Source: Aurelia coerulea
Taxonomy: Eukaryota; Cnidaria; Scyphozoa; Semaeostomeae; Ulmaridae
Reading direction: 5' to 3'
NCBI GenBank assembly: GCA_039566865.1
Contig: CM076944.1
Location: 14,344,501-14,408,500, forward strand
Length of the DNA stretch: 64,000 bases
This document shows, one piece after another, positions 1 to 10,769 of the stretch. Each line of letters opens with the position of its first letter. The first letter of the stretch is position 1. The notes below the pieces were generated by a model that was not told where the DNA came from, ran no database searches, and saw only the letters and a list, made by a program, of their open reading frames with translations. The position numbers and the translations under genes are program-made.

Positions 1-410
1 AGCTTTCTGCCTTATGTCGATGAGTTCAACACATTCTAACATGTTTTATCCTCTTGGGAAGATGAAATCGTCCGGAATGATGTCGTTTTGCCCCCAGGGA
101 TGACATTTTCATCCCTCAAAGAGATAAAACGCGCCAAAGCATGTACAAGTCATTGCTATAAGGCATAGACATTCGAGAAATTTGGTCGTAGTTTTATACA
201 GTTTTTGCTTCGTCGAGAAAATCTCTTATAATTTCAGAACGAAGTGGCCGATTTCAGGCAGGTAAAATATAGAATATATTTGAACATGTTCACTATCGAA
301 TGACATATTTGCCAACAGTATTGTCTTCATATGGAGGGATCTGTGGTCTTTGAAACAGGGATTCTTTTCTTGACTCACCCGGTATAATTTGAAGCTTCGA
401 TGGGAATGTC
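1..410 (+). repeat. Dispersed repeat family A, copy 1
   Basis: No coding potential is seen. The stretch aligns by eye with 15750-16130 (same strand). Shared landmarks in the same order are a block with GAAATCG and CCGGAATGAT, a block with AAAGCATGTA, a block ending AACG(A/C)AGTGGCC, and a terminal block with GACTCACCC. The last part also matches 49230-49460 (reverse strand) and 50060-50170. Copies look moderately diverged, so this is an old family; its class is unknown. It may run off the left edge of the window. Confidence 0.6.
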
Positions 411-444
411 ATCCCCTAAAGCTTCGGTAAAACGACCCAACATC

Positions 445-605
445 TCAACCAAAATTTCATCCAACATCCAACCCAACGTTGGCAGGCGTCCCAACATCAG
501 TGGTCAAACGATCCGACATTTGACACAACACTTGACCCAGGATTTTCTTCTACGAAATTAATAGTTTACTTCTACAACATCAAAGGCTTCGTTTTCCATC
601 ATCTT
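445..605 (+). repeat. Direct repeat, copy 1 (partner 6522-6672)
   Basis: About 160 bp aligns with 6522-6672. Shared pieces include GGCGTCCCAACATCAGTGG, GTCAAACGATCC, TTCTTCTACGAAATTAA and CCATCATCTTA in the same order. The two copies sit inside opposite ends of the CCAACAT-rich element, so the element carries subterminal direct repeats as well as inverted ends. Confidence 0.65.
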
Positions 606-894
606 ATGTGCCCAACCTCGTTCCCAGGCCCACCATTGTCTTCCTTAGGTCATCGATGTTGGCCCTGGTACCGGTTGCCGCACAAGTGGCCATTTGGGCG
701 CCATTTTGTTTTGCATAAATTATCAGCTACAGTTTATTACAAACACTCTCTTGTCTCCAAATGGAAACTGAGTCTGACAGATTTGACTGAATGTCAGCTG
801 ATTTTTATCAATAACATACTGTGTAATGAGTCGGAAACATCGAAGAAAAAGTATGAAAATGCGAGGAAAAATGGCCGTTGCTCTGACGCTAATA

Positions 895-1930
895 ATGCAG
901 TGGATGATTCGAAAAACTAAAAACAAACACTTTGAGGACCTCTTTTCGACCTTTTTAAAGGCATTTGAACATTAATCCCGGGTTAGCAAGTGCATTTAAT
1001 AGGAAAATAAGCACGATTTGTTTTGATGGAAAATGCAGAGTGATCCAGAATGGCAAAATAATGTAATAAATGCCGAAAAATGAAAGTTCTCAAAATCAAT
1101 CACGCTGTAGCTCATTCGAAAGAGCAATGATTGGCAGTCAAAATAAAAAAGGAATTATTAAAATCGGACCTATGAGAGCCAAGAAACAGATTTTAAAAGT
1201 TTCAAGAAATCACAAGTTTACAAATTTCATATCGAGAAGACAATTAACTCTTGATTTAGGCTAACTTCAAAATTCAGTTTTTCTGCTCAAACAGCTCCGA
1301 TTCTTGAAATAATTTTTTATTTTGATTGTATACATCTCAGCATTATGTGTCTTTCATTTCATCGAAAACGAGTGGAAAATTTTCGCGAATTTTGCGAATT
1401 ACTACAAGTACCACATTTGAGGATAAAAACCGATATTTAGGTAGAAGCAGTTGAAAATCTAAAAGACGGGGTCAAACGGTGTCTTAGCAAAAAATATTAC
1501 AATTAACTAGAACATGTTTCGAGTGCGTGTGCCAAAGCTTATCTTTGGGAACCTTCTGCAAAACATTTTATGGCCGTTTTAGAATGTGTGGTCATTTATT
1601 GAAATGACATGTGGTCGTTACTGAAACCAGTGTTGTTTTACATTAACTGAATTGATATTTTAGATAACGCCCTAAACTCATTTCAAATTAAATACAAGTC
1701 ATGCAGCTGAATTCTAGAAACTAGGATGAATTGAAGAAACTAAAAATCAAAATACATTAACGTATAGTGGATCGAAGAACCAGGAACTCTACTCTTTGTC
1801 ACGTCTGATTTCAATACTGCATCAAATCATATCAAATTCAGTTCAGAGGCATAACATTCTTTCTTATCACAGTTATAAATACAAAGACTTCTCCGATGCT
1901 TCTTCTTGAGTTTAGTATCATAATTCATCT
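895..1930 (+). repeat. Dispersed repeat family B, copy 1
   Basis: This stretch recurs as the reverse complement at 40138-41216. Landmarks include CCCGGGTTAGCAAGTGCATT near 980, GCATTTATTACATT (reverse), the ATTCTAGAAACTAGGATG block and the CAAAAGCGAGCC end. No protein was recognised. At 2093-2127 there is also a short inverted match to 1038-1080 (GTGATCCAG / CTGGATCAC with flanking similarity), suggesting a foldback organisation. The class is unknown; a non-autonomous DNA element is a reasonable guess. Confidence 0.65.
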
Positions 1931-2090
1931 CATTGACTTTTGCCGTAGTTTGTAGAATATGGCTCGCTTTTGCTAACTCATTTCAAATTAAATACAAGTC
2001 ATGCAGCTGAATTCTAGAAACTAGGATGAATTGAAGAAACTAAAAATCAAAATACATTAACGTATAGTGGATCGAAGAACCAGGAACTCT
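1671..2090 (+). repeat. Two identical 120-bp direct repeats exactly 300 bp apart
   Basis: Roughly 1671-1790 and 1971-2090 read identically, including GAATTCTAGAAACTAGGATG and AACGTATAGTGGATCGAAG. The spacing is exactly 300 bp. The intervening sequence belongs to dispersed repeat B and is single copy here. The inverted copy at 40 kb has only one version of the block, so the duplication is private to this copy and recent. Confidence 0.85.
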
Positions 2091-2317
2091 TTCAGCATTT
2101 ATTACACTTGCTGGATCACTGTGAAATGGGCCTAAGTTGAAATTTTTCGAAAATTTCACCGCAGCTTCGAAAATGAAATGGCTTGTTATTCTTCCAATTT
2201 CAGAGATAAATAGCAAATTAAAGTTGAAATGGGTAAAGAATGTGGTTTCCCGTCGAATTTTGATATTCCGAGGCCCTTTTTCCGGCGCAAATCGGAGTTA
2301 CCGCGCAAAATGGGGTA

Positions 2318-5300
2318 TTATTATTATAATCTACATAAAGTGCTAGGCACCGGGTAGTGTCAACAAATACACGTTTTTTCTTATTTTGATTTTTTGGTCA
2401 AAGATTTCCAGTAAGTTCTATCTTGAGCTAACACTTTGGCATTCTCCCACGTGATATTCAATTTTGCCAATTGTTCTTCTACACATTTCAACCAAGTGGT
2501 TTTGCGTCGACCCCTGGGCATTCTAACAATTCGTTCCGCTTCTTCCAGTGCTATCCTTGCAGGTGTGTTTGCTGGCATTCGTAATAAGTGACCAATCCAT
2601 CTGATTCTTGCTGTTTCAATTGTTTTGGACCATTCTATGTAGTTTATACTGGCTTTGAGTTGGTCATTCGATATTTTTCTGGGCCACGTTATGTTGAGAA
2701 GTTTTCTGAGCAGTCTACGTTGATATGCATTTATTTGACCTTTCATTGTTTCATTTATTGTCCAGAGATGTGAATTGTAAAGCATTATCGGGGTTATCAG
2801 GGAATCAAATATTCGGATTTTAGTGGAAATTGACACGTTACTGTTTTTCCATACCGGATCATATGTTCTCATGCTATTCATGGCTAATATCTTTCTTCGT
2901 TTGAAATATTCTGTTGTGTCTAGCAGTGAGCCAAGGTATCGACAGTTTTTATATGTGTTGTCGCCATCCCTCGTAATGCTATATGTTTCTGTTTTCGATT
3001 CATTGCAGGCGAGGTTCCTTTTCATAAGGAGTTGTGGTAACATGGATTGCTGATATTGCATTGCTCGGATGTCCTTGCTGATAAATACATACCCTATATC
3101 GTCTGCATATTGAAGTGGAATGATTAGAGATTGTCTCTGTATTTCATAGATTTGCTTCTTACTCAAACAGTAGGTATGGTCAAGTAATGCTTCTGGTTCT
3201 GGCTCTGCGAGATGTCCTGGTTCGTTGTAGCTATGATCTTGGAGGGCTGGCTCATATTCCATGGCTTTTGCAAGGTATAAGATGAACAGTATTGGGGATA
3301 AGCTATCACCCTGAGGTACTCCGACATTTGTGGCAAAGGGTTCACCTGTAGTACTTCCAATTCGGACGCTGACTTGTTCAATGTATGATATGTAGCTCAT
3401 CTGGGTTCAGAATTTTGCGCAGGTCTTCTAGGAGGGTTTTTCTGTTGACTGTATCAAAGGCTTTGGACATGTCCATCAATAGGATAAAGGCGTTGTAATC
3501 TGCTGAGGGGACTGCTTTTTCTGCTAGTAGTTTGAGGGCAAAAACCTGTTCAGTTGTGGACCTTCCTTGTTGGTAAGCAGATTGACTTTGAGGGACATGC
3601 TTCATAATTTTATTTAATATTCTTTCCATCATGAACAGGGCAAGGATTTTTCTGATGGTGGCGAGCAGTATAATGGGCCTTAGGTTTGCAGATGGCCCCC
3701 GCTTTTTTCCAGGCTTCTGAAGCGGTGTTAAAACACCCATTTTAAGTTCCTTTGGGAAGTTTCCGGTTTCTGCTGATGTGTTAAAAATATTTGCAATGGT
3801 TGATGCTACTATAGGTGGGCTCAATTTAATTTGTTCTGCTCTGATGTTACTTATGCCTGGGGCTTTGTTGTTTTTGAGCCTTTTAATGGCTGATTCTATT
3901 TCCTTGGCTGAGAAAGGGTTTTCCATTGGTGTCGCTGGGATGTTAAGAATTTCACTTGCTCCTACGTGGTTGAAAAATTGTTTAAAGAATGTGGTGACGT
4001 GTTCAACTTGCCTATTTTCATTTGTTGTCACTCCATTTTCACAATCAATGAGAAGTTCCTGTTTTGGTTTCATCTGTTGCAGAACTTTTATTGCTTTGAA
4101 GAATTTGTATGAATCATCTTTGCATTTTTCTATCTCTTCTACTTGCTGAATAAGTTGTTGATTTTGTTCCTTCGCTTTACGTTTACGCAGATCGGTTTTT
4201 ACTTTGTTGCGCTCAGTTCTTAATGTTTGCCGTATTTCTGGATCAACATTTGAATTGATTTTTTCATTTATTTGCCTTTGTTTTTCAGCAAGGGCTATTA
4301 TTTCTGGGTTTATGGTATTCTTTTTGGGTTCTCTAGCTTTGGGTGCAACATTTACTGCTGCTGTGTGACAGGCTGTGACAACTTTGTTCCATGCTTGCTG
4401 AGGGGTTTCTGTACTATCGATTTCTATTTCTGATGCAACCAGGCTTCTGTATTGTTCTGCATTATTTCTAAGTTTGGATATTTCGAAGTTATCATAAATC
4501 TTACTGTTTGACTTTCTTGGGTGTGCTGGCTTATTTATGTCTACGACTGCTTTCACCAATCTGTGATCACTAGAGGTGTATAGTCCAGCATATGATCGTG
4601 AATCTTTGATGAAGCATAAATGGGATTTCCTGATAATAATGTAATCAATCATGTTGCGATATGGATTTTTCCGGGGTGTTCCATCTCTGTGGGTTGCATT
4701 GTTTCTCTCTGGTGCCTGCCATGTTGTACGGTGTGCCATTTTGTGTTTGAAATTGGTATTGGTTAAATAGAGATCGTGCTGAAGGCAAAAATTTAGCAGA
4801 TAAATTCCATTTTCATTTGCTTCCCCTTTTCCGTGCTTGCCCATGTTGGTGGGGTAGAGAGGATATGCAGAGCCAGTTTTGCTGTTAAAATCTCCATTTA
4901 CAAAAAGTATGTCTCTTTTGTTTATTGTATTCATTAGGGAATCAAGATCATTGTAGAATTGTTCTCTTACCTGTGGTGTTGTTGTGCTGACTTTGAGGGT
5001 AGGAGCATAGGCCGTTATAATAACTATGTTTGGTTTGTTTTTACCTTGGTGAATTGTGGCTTTGCATAAACGTTCATTAACCGCTTGAAAATCAAGGTTT
5101 GTTTCCGCTGGTGTTATAATTCCTACTCCATGTCGTGTTGTCTTATTGGCACCTCCAGAGGTATAATGTTTGTATTTGAATTTTCCGCATGCCGTTGTTA
5201 TAGTTTGTACTTTACTTCCTCCTCCAATCCTGGTTTCTGTTGTGGATATGGCGGCCATTTTGAATTTCAGCATGTCGTTTGCAAGGTGCGTTTGTTTTTC

Positions 5301-5489
5301 GTTTGAATTTCCACCTTGGATGTTGAAAGTTCCTACATTCAGGCAGTTCTTTTGTCTCTTGGCTGTATGTTGGTTCATTTTGGTTGTTTGCTCGTTGGAA
5401 TTCATGCATTTTGCTGACTTAAAGGCTTTTTTCTTCAATAGAAGAACTGGCGGCTGCCTAAACACGCCATCCGAAAAAACGGGGTAGGC
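2318..5489 (-). mobile_element. RTE-like non-LTR retrotransposon (LINE), near full length
   Basis: A 3.17-kb insertion reads on the minus strand. The 12-bp sequence CAAAATGGGGTA occurs on both sides (2306-2317 and 5490-5501), a target-site duplication made by target-primed reverse transcription. The 3' end (low coordinates) closes with an ATA/ATT microsatellite instead of poly(A), after a very short 3' UTR; this is typical of the RTE clade. Length and domain order (apurinic-like endonuclease, RT, short C-terminal region) also fit RTE. The open frame is broken once, so this copy cannot be autonomous. It lies inside the CCAACAT-rich element. Confidence 0.85.
2381..5405 (-). pseudogene. LINE ORF2: endonuclease-reverse transcriptase, one frameshift
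   Basis: The first frame runs 5405 to 3378 and the second from 3400 to 2381. The N-terminal part is an exonuclease-endonuclease-phosphatase type nuclease: NVGTFNIQGG, TETRI, ITAYAPT, NGDFNSKTG and the C-terminal SSDHRLV are its recognisable motifs. RT motifs follow: APGISNIRAEQIK, LRPIILLATIRKI, QSAYQQGRSTTEQVFALKLL, LLMDMSKAFDTVNR, then in the second frame GVPQGDSLSP and the catalytic QYADDIGYVF. The C-terminus has RIRWIGHLLRMP, common in RTE-like proteins. Frames change between DELHII and SVRIGSTTGEP, near 3385-3400, consistent with a small deletion. I take the ATG at 5405 as start, because the upstream open frame begins with TTG inside the target duplication. The protein would nick DNA and copy its RNA at the nick. 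Confidence 0.88.
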
Positions 5490-5501
5490 CAAAATGGGGT
5501 A

Positions 5502-6177
5502 GGCCAAAATTTACCCCCATTTTCAAGGCGCCCGCGCGGACCCCCTGGGGGTGGTATCCAATCCCAAATTTCGTCATAAGATTTGCAGATAAGTTGGCTC
5601 TTGTAAACTTTTTTCCGTTTTCAAATTGGTCAAGTAACCATGGAGCATCGACTCCAAACGTAACCTCGGGTAAAAAAATCGGAACATTTTTTTAACCCCC
5701 TTTTATGACGTCATAACGACCCCCAAATTTCTTGAAATCTCAAAATTCAGATGCGCCGTTGTCTTTTACCCCTTTTAAGCCCCTTCTCTGCCCCATGATT
5801 GCTACTAATTTTTTTAAAATAGCGATCAAATGGATGCCATTTTTGAATGGGAATCAATAGGAATTGTCCCAAAATGACCAAATTTCTCCCGCAGGCGCAG
5901 ACCGATAGGGTTCAAACCCCCATCAACTGGGGCAAAGTTTGATTTTTAAGGTATGCCAACAATCCATTTTTTCAATTCTTTGTCCCGATTTCCCGTGACA
6001 ACGACCCAAAGTTGACCGATTTTCCGCGAAGCAAGTCTTTCGAATAATTAATGAGCCCTTTGTTACCGAATAGCCAATCAAATTGCGAATTTGACCTGCC
6101 CGGTACCAGGGTCAGTACTGACGTAGGAAGCTGGCCCTAGGAACCAGGTTGCTTATGTGCCATGATCTAACTGAACG
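5502..6177. other. No gene seen; internal part of the CCAACAT element
   Basis: Low-complexity text with several C-rich runs (CGACCCCCAAATTT and similar) and no convincing open frame. A small duplicated phrase GGGGTAGGCCAAAAT spans the LINE integration site. Confidence 0.4.
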
Positions 6178-7010
6178 TGTTACGAGGATAAACAATGACT
6201 TTGGCGGCCTTTAAACGTAGTCTACTACGCATACACGTAGCCAACAATGTTGGAGAAAGTGGTCAAACGATCCAACATATGACCCAACATCTCAGAACGA
6301 AGGAATTGTTGGGCGTCTTCACCCAACATTTTGATCTCTGTCAAATTTCATCCAACATCGAAAGTAACGATGCTGGGTGACCCAACATGGGGGTCAAACG
6401 ATCCAAAGACACACAGAGCGTGGCAATGCGACAAAGTTGGATTGATTTCGCATTGCTGCGTGTGAGTCATCGAAAGATCGCCTCATATGTAAATTCGGCC
6501 TTAAGCTCTGGTCAAAAGGCCCAACATCTCATTTCATCCAACATTCAATCTAATAGTGGTAGGCGTCCCAACATCAGTGGTCAAACGATCCAACATTTGA
6601 CCTAACTTTTTCTTCTACGAAATTAACAACAGTGTACTTTTATGAAATCAAAGGCTTCCTTTCCATCATCTTAATTTCAAATAAACTAAGTCGGAACTGA
6701 ACGCATTTCTGCATGGCAGTCACTGTTCGAGGATAAACAGTGACTTTGGTGTCCTTTAGACGTAGTCTACTACGATGCGCGTGGCCAATAATGTTGGATA
6801 AGGTGGTCAAACGACCCAACAATTGACCCGATATATCAGAACAAAATTGTTTGGCGTGCTCAGCCAACAGTTTTGATCTTTGTCAAAATTCATCCAACAT
6901 CGAAAGTGACGATGTTGGGTGACGTGACCCAACATGGTTGTCAAACGATCCAACATTTCAGCCAACACGATTTTGGGCGAAATCTTGGGTGAGATGTTGG
7001 ATCGTTTGAC
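6178..7010 (+). repeat. Imperfect ~545-bp tandem duplication rich in CCAACAT/ATGTTGG
   Basis: The segment starting near 6180 (CGAGGATAAACAATGACTTTGG, split here by reading) is repeated from 6727 with the same order of landmarks: ACGTAGTCTACTACG, GGTCAAACGA, CATCCAACATCGAAAGT and TGGGTGACCCAACATG-like text. Within both units the heptamer CCAACAT or its complement recurs every few tens of bases. A further partial copy of the right end lies at 7190-7268. No protein is encoded. Confidence 0.65.
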
Positions 7011-7274
7011 CGGAGCTTTATAGTGTTTTCTTAGTAGAATAAAGCTAATTTCCTTTGTAAAGTATTAGTAAATTCGTGATGTTGTGTGTGGAGGCAACTC
7101 GATAACGTTATGTTTTTTGCCTCCATCCTCAACAATAACTAAACTTGAGCTTTGTTTTTGTCTTTTTAAAACTTAGTGATATGAAAAAAAAAACCATCCA
7201 ACATTTCAGCCACCTGATGTTGGGCGAAATGTTGGATGAGATGTTGGATCGTTTGACCGGAGTTTTAGGCCGGC

Positions 7275-9037
7275 CCATTCGAAGATTTATTTACGTTTTT
7301 GCAACTGCGACCCACAAATAAAAATTGTTTTGACTAAAACAGTAGTGGTGATGAGTCTCCTGGGATGACACGATTATTTGTTTTTACCAAAGTGAATTTC
7401 ATTTATCAGTTTCCTCAGCAGCGTTCTCTTGATTCGCTTATTTGATTGGCTCTATTGACAGATTTGGTGGCAAAATATCTCGGTCATTGGAAGAAGGAAA
7501 TCTCGAGAGCTTGTTGTTGTCTCTTTCGTTGTTCATAGTAAGGTTGAATTCAACAAATATGCCAAAGTTAAAGAAGACATGCGGAAACCCCTTTCGCAAC
7601 AATTGGTCAGGCGATACCGAAGAATGCATACTGGTGAATTTGAAAGCCGAGGGAATTGTCGAATTGTGAAATGGACTAAAAAGTAAAAGGAGGGATGAAG
7701 TGGCGTTAAATTATACCGAGAAATAGAGAAAGTCTGCACGACATGTTTCAAGAAACTTTCAAACAGAAAATATCTTCCTCAATATATAACTACATCGCAT
7801 ATGCATCGCATAGGTTAAGAATAATGAACAGGAAGATGTATTACAAGAAACCTTCTTATAGAGTAAATAAATTTCAAGGAAGGATGTTTGCCTTGTTTCT
7901 AATGGCAAAAGAGGTTTCATCTCTTTGGGGATGTTGCATTTATTGCATCATTACCCTAGGGTGTCTAAACAGTAAACTTTATGATCTACGCTCATTTTAC
8001 AAGAAACTTAGGTCCAGGACTGGTGGGCAGTTCTTAAAGGGGCTGGGTCACGTAACCGTAAACAAATCTGTTATCTTTATAATCTATATTGTTGCCCGCA
8101 CGCGCCGGCACGCGCCCATTGTGTTCTGCACATATTTTGGTGGATGGGGTGAATCCACAATAAAGTTACTTCTAAAAATCCATCAATATCTTTGCAATCT
8201 TACAACATATGGTTGTTTCGTTTGTTTCTCTCTGAAGTTCAAGAGTTCATCTTCAAAATAGCACTTTCATTTTGAGAAAAATAGTGGATTGCAAAATCGT
8301 CGTTTCGAAAGAAGTTTGTTTACTTTACGTGACCCAGCCCCTTTAATTTTAAAACATCAGTGCGAAAGAGAATTTCTGGGCATTTCACTCTTACATGAAA
8401 GCGCTCGAGAGTTTTTAAAACAAAAGATTTGGAGGATTTCTTGCAGATTTTTCTTGAAAACAAACGGATTATTCCAAACGCGTACAAGAATTTTAAGGAG
8501 TAAAATGCCCATCCGATATTCCTCTAAGTGTTTGTCCTGTTTGCTTAGAAACTCAGCCGACTAAAATGAGTGCCCTTGCCAAGATTGCAAACCAGGCAGT
8601 CTTCGAAGAAAAGGTTAAGATGAAACAGAAGCGGATATTGAGTAAAGTGGAAATGAACAATGTTCTTCTTGGATACGACGATTCTACAATAATGGCTTCC
8701 ATTTTCATCTTCGTGGAAACAATCTCTGGTTGGCAGCGTGCAATGCCACCTCTGCAGTAGCCTCTTACGTGAGTGAATTCTGATAGATTTTACTTTGTTT
8801 TCTTCAGTGATCGCATTTTATAATCATTGCTTGATTTACGCTTTGGAGAGTGGTACTGCGTTTGTGTAGTGACCATCGGCTACTACGAGTGTCATTGAGT
8901 TTGTTTATATTTTTATATCAACTTTTGCAGGCGACAGAAGAGTGAGACTCTCCTGGGACTCATCACAACTACTTTTTTAGTCACAACAATTTTCATTTGT
9001 GGGTCACATATGCAAAAACGTCAAGAAATCTTCGAAT
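7275..9037. mobile_element. Foldback element with ~90-bp terminal inverted repeats
   Basis: The left arm (about 7275-7362) begins ATTCGAAGATTT and contains GACGTTTTTGCA-like, GACCCACAAAT, GACTAAAA and TGATGAGTC text. The right arm (about 8951-9037) is its reverse complement with scattered mismatches. The 1.76-kb span holds a 305-bp MITE (8038-8342) and several short open frames, of which 7743-7990, 8289-8564 and 8566-8760 resemble nothing I know. No clear TSD was found. A non-autonomous DNA transposon is the likely identity. Confidence 0.5.
8038..8342. mobile_element. 305-bp MITE with TTAA target site (Kolobok/piggyBac-like)
   Basis: The ends are perfect inverted repeats AGGGGCTGGGTCACGTAA, with weaker matching further in (AAACAAA / TTTGTTT). 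Each end is flanked by TTAA (8034-8037 and 8343-8346). TTAA duplication is used by piggyBac, Kolobok and Sola3 transposases; the AGGG start favours Kolobok over the CCC start of piggyBac. There is no coding capacity, so it would have moved in trans. Confidence 0.75.
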
Positions 9038-10204
9038 TTCCTTGGGAGAGAGGGCGAAAGATCGCAGGTTTGAATTAGAGCCCAAGGGGATGGCATCCCC
9101 ATCGAAGCCTCGAGCTTTAGTTTTATTCGAAAAACATTTTCTCTTGAAAAGTTAATCTATCGAAAAATGCATCGGCAGAAAGTTTCAAAATTTACTAAAC
9201 TTTGATCGAAACTAAAAAATTGGTCAAAAGTTGGATAACTTCTATCAGCTTGAGCGATATTCGGGGAGATGTTTTCCCTACAGCTTCCCCTATTGACGTG
9301 ACGCACCCATGACGTTATAGTGCATTCTGACTGGTCGAGGCCACAAATGTCAACAAATGCGCTGATTGGTCAAAACTAAATTCGCCCTTGCTCTGTCGAA
9401 AGTTTCCATGACTACGCCTTAGCCTCGTTTCTGGCCGTCTCAATTTATTGTGAAAGTCCCAGTTTGAGCAAATCTAACCAAATTAAAAAGATGTAAACAA
9501 GTGTGCAAAAGATGTTGTTGTCCTTGCTGTTGCAATAACTGGAGCTATGCTGTGAGTCTACGTTTGCAATACAAAAATGATGCTCTTGTTCTAGTAATGG
9601 GTATGGCCAATATTTCAATGTCATGAGATCAATTAGTCATATCAGCCACAGTATTAGAGAGAATTTCACTAGTTGAAGGCGAAATTTCACTATTTCAAAA
9701 ACAGCTTCATTGAGCAGGACTCACCTAAAGTCTGGTCCCATTCCACTGTATACCATTCCAATATGATTCGTTATCATCTCAATCTAGAATCAAAATATGT
9801 CTCTTTAAGTGCACTGAACACAGAGGCTATTGCGGAACGATTTTCGAGCGGTTGGTACTATTTTTCGATTAACCTGATATGGTGAAAGAAAAAAAATAGG
9901 GAGCAAACAGACTTTATCATTATAACTTTATGCATACCTTGCTAACTGTTGCTTCATCATACAAAATGGACTTTTGTTTCTTTTCTGCAGCTAGCACGAC
10001 TCCATTCGAAGCTATCAAGAAGATAAACCCGAAACATTACAAGCAATCTAGACATTTCCTGACAGGGTGACAAAACATTCCCATTATTTAGAGCCTGTTC
10101 ATGTGGAGAAAGTTTTCCCCTTAACATTTTGATCATGATCATAAATATTCAATGTTGGTTCATTTTTGGACAAAAAAACTAATTAAAACGATATGTCTCC
10201 TCGT
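9038..10204. other. No gene seen
   Basis: Anonymous sequence. One item is recognisable: 9084-9120 is an inverted match to 391-425 (GAAGCTTCGATGGGAATGTC versus GAGGCTTCGATGGGGATGCC after reverse complement). The open frame at 9673-9885 has no recognisable motif. Confidence 0.4.
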
Positions 10205-10344
10205 AAAGAACGCCGGTCAACCAGTATCCTTTGCGCGCGTCGCATTTTGCCTTTCGACTGCAGCAACCATTTTCGTATGACATCGTACATATAGCAGTGC
10301 TCAGCAAAGCGCGACCGCAAGGATGCTGGTTGACCGGCGTTCTT
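10205..10344. mobile_element. 140-bp MITE
   Basis: The termini are inverted repeats AAAGAACGCCGGTCAACCAG and its complement, continuing imperfectly through (T/C)ATCCTT-GCG. The target duplication is not clear because the right edge abuts the TTAA of the next element. Non-coding. Confidence 0.75.
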
Positions 10345-10347
10345 TAA

Positions 10348-10765
10348 AAGACAAGTCCAGGGTTGGAATAATTGTTGATAAAATGAAAAATTACAATGTT
10401 GTGAATGGTGTGTAGTACTTTTTTCAAACTTCTCTTTTTCTCTGCGAAATTGCGCATTTCAATCTGCGAAATGAGCGAAATGATGTCATTACGTCATTTC
10501 GCCCAGTTCGCCTTCAACCTGAACGAGGCTGTTTTCTAAAAAACTCTCAAATAATTTCTGACGTCACAATCGAGCCTCCAAACTTAGGATAGCCATTTTA
10601 TCGCGTTTTACGAAATGGCGACGACATTGGGCATAACTTACGAAAAATGTTGTACGAATTTACAACAGAAAGAGATCTCAAAACTTGGAAAGAACTCACA
10701 ATTGGTATTCGGCAGTTGGTAAGGTTGTTTTTTGACATTAATTGTAGAAACCCCGGACTTGTCCT
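10348..10765. mobile_element. 418-bp MITE, TTAA target, family C copy 1
   Basis: Flanked by TTAA at 10344-10347 and 10766-10769. The ends are AAGACAAGTCCAGGGTT and, reverse-complemented, AGGACAAGTCCGGGGTT. The second copy is at 16307-16722 (416 bp). The near-equal size and shared ends define a family. The interior contains text with TGACGTCA-like words and no protein. Removing it restores a continuous right end for the neighbouring 140-bp MITE, so this insertion is the later one. Confidence 0.8.
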
Positions 10766-10769
10766 TTAA

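Larger units (their letters stand above)
419..7018. mobile_element. Inferred DNA element with CCAACAT-rich ends, TA target site, split by a LINE
   Basis: The left end reads AAGCTTCGGTAAAACGACCC and the right end, read in reverse complement, AAGCTCCGGTCAAACGATCC. The match continues about 20 bp further with few mismatches (both have CCAACATCTC). Each end is flanked by TA (417-418 and 7019-7020), as in Tc1/mariner-type insertions. Inside, both ends are packed with CCAACAT or its complement. Removing the LINE at 2318-5489 and its TSD leaves about 3.4 kb. No transposase was recognised, so this would be a non-autonomous element. An alternative is two independent related elements whose outer ends happen to face each other. 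Confidence 0.45.

Noticed and set aside
7743..8261. 172-codon open frame as a gene
   Set aside because: Its last 75 codons run into a MITE, and the rest has no recognisable motif; composition is like surrounding DNA.
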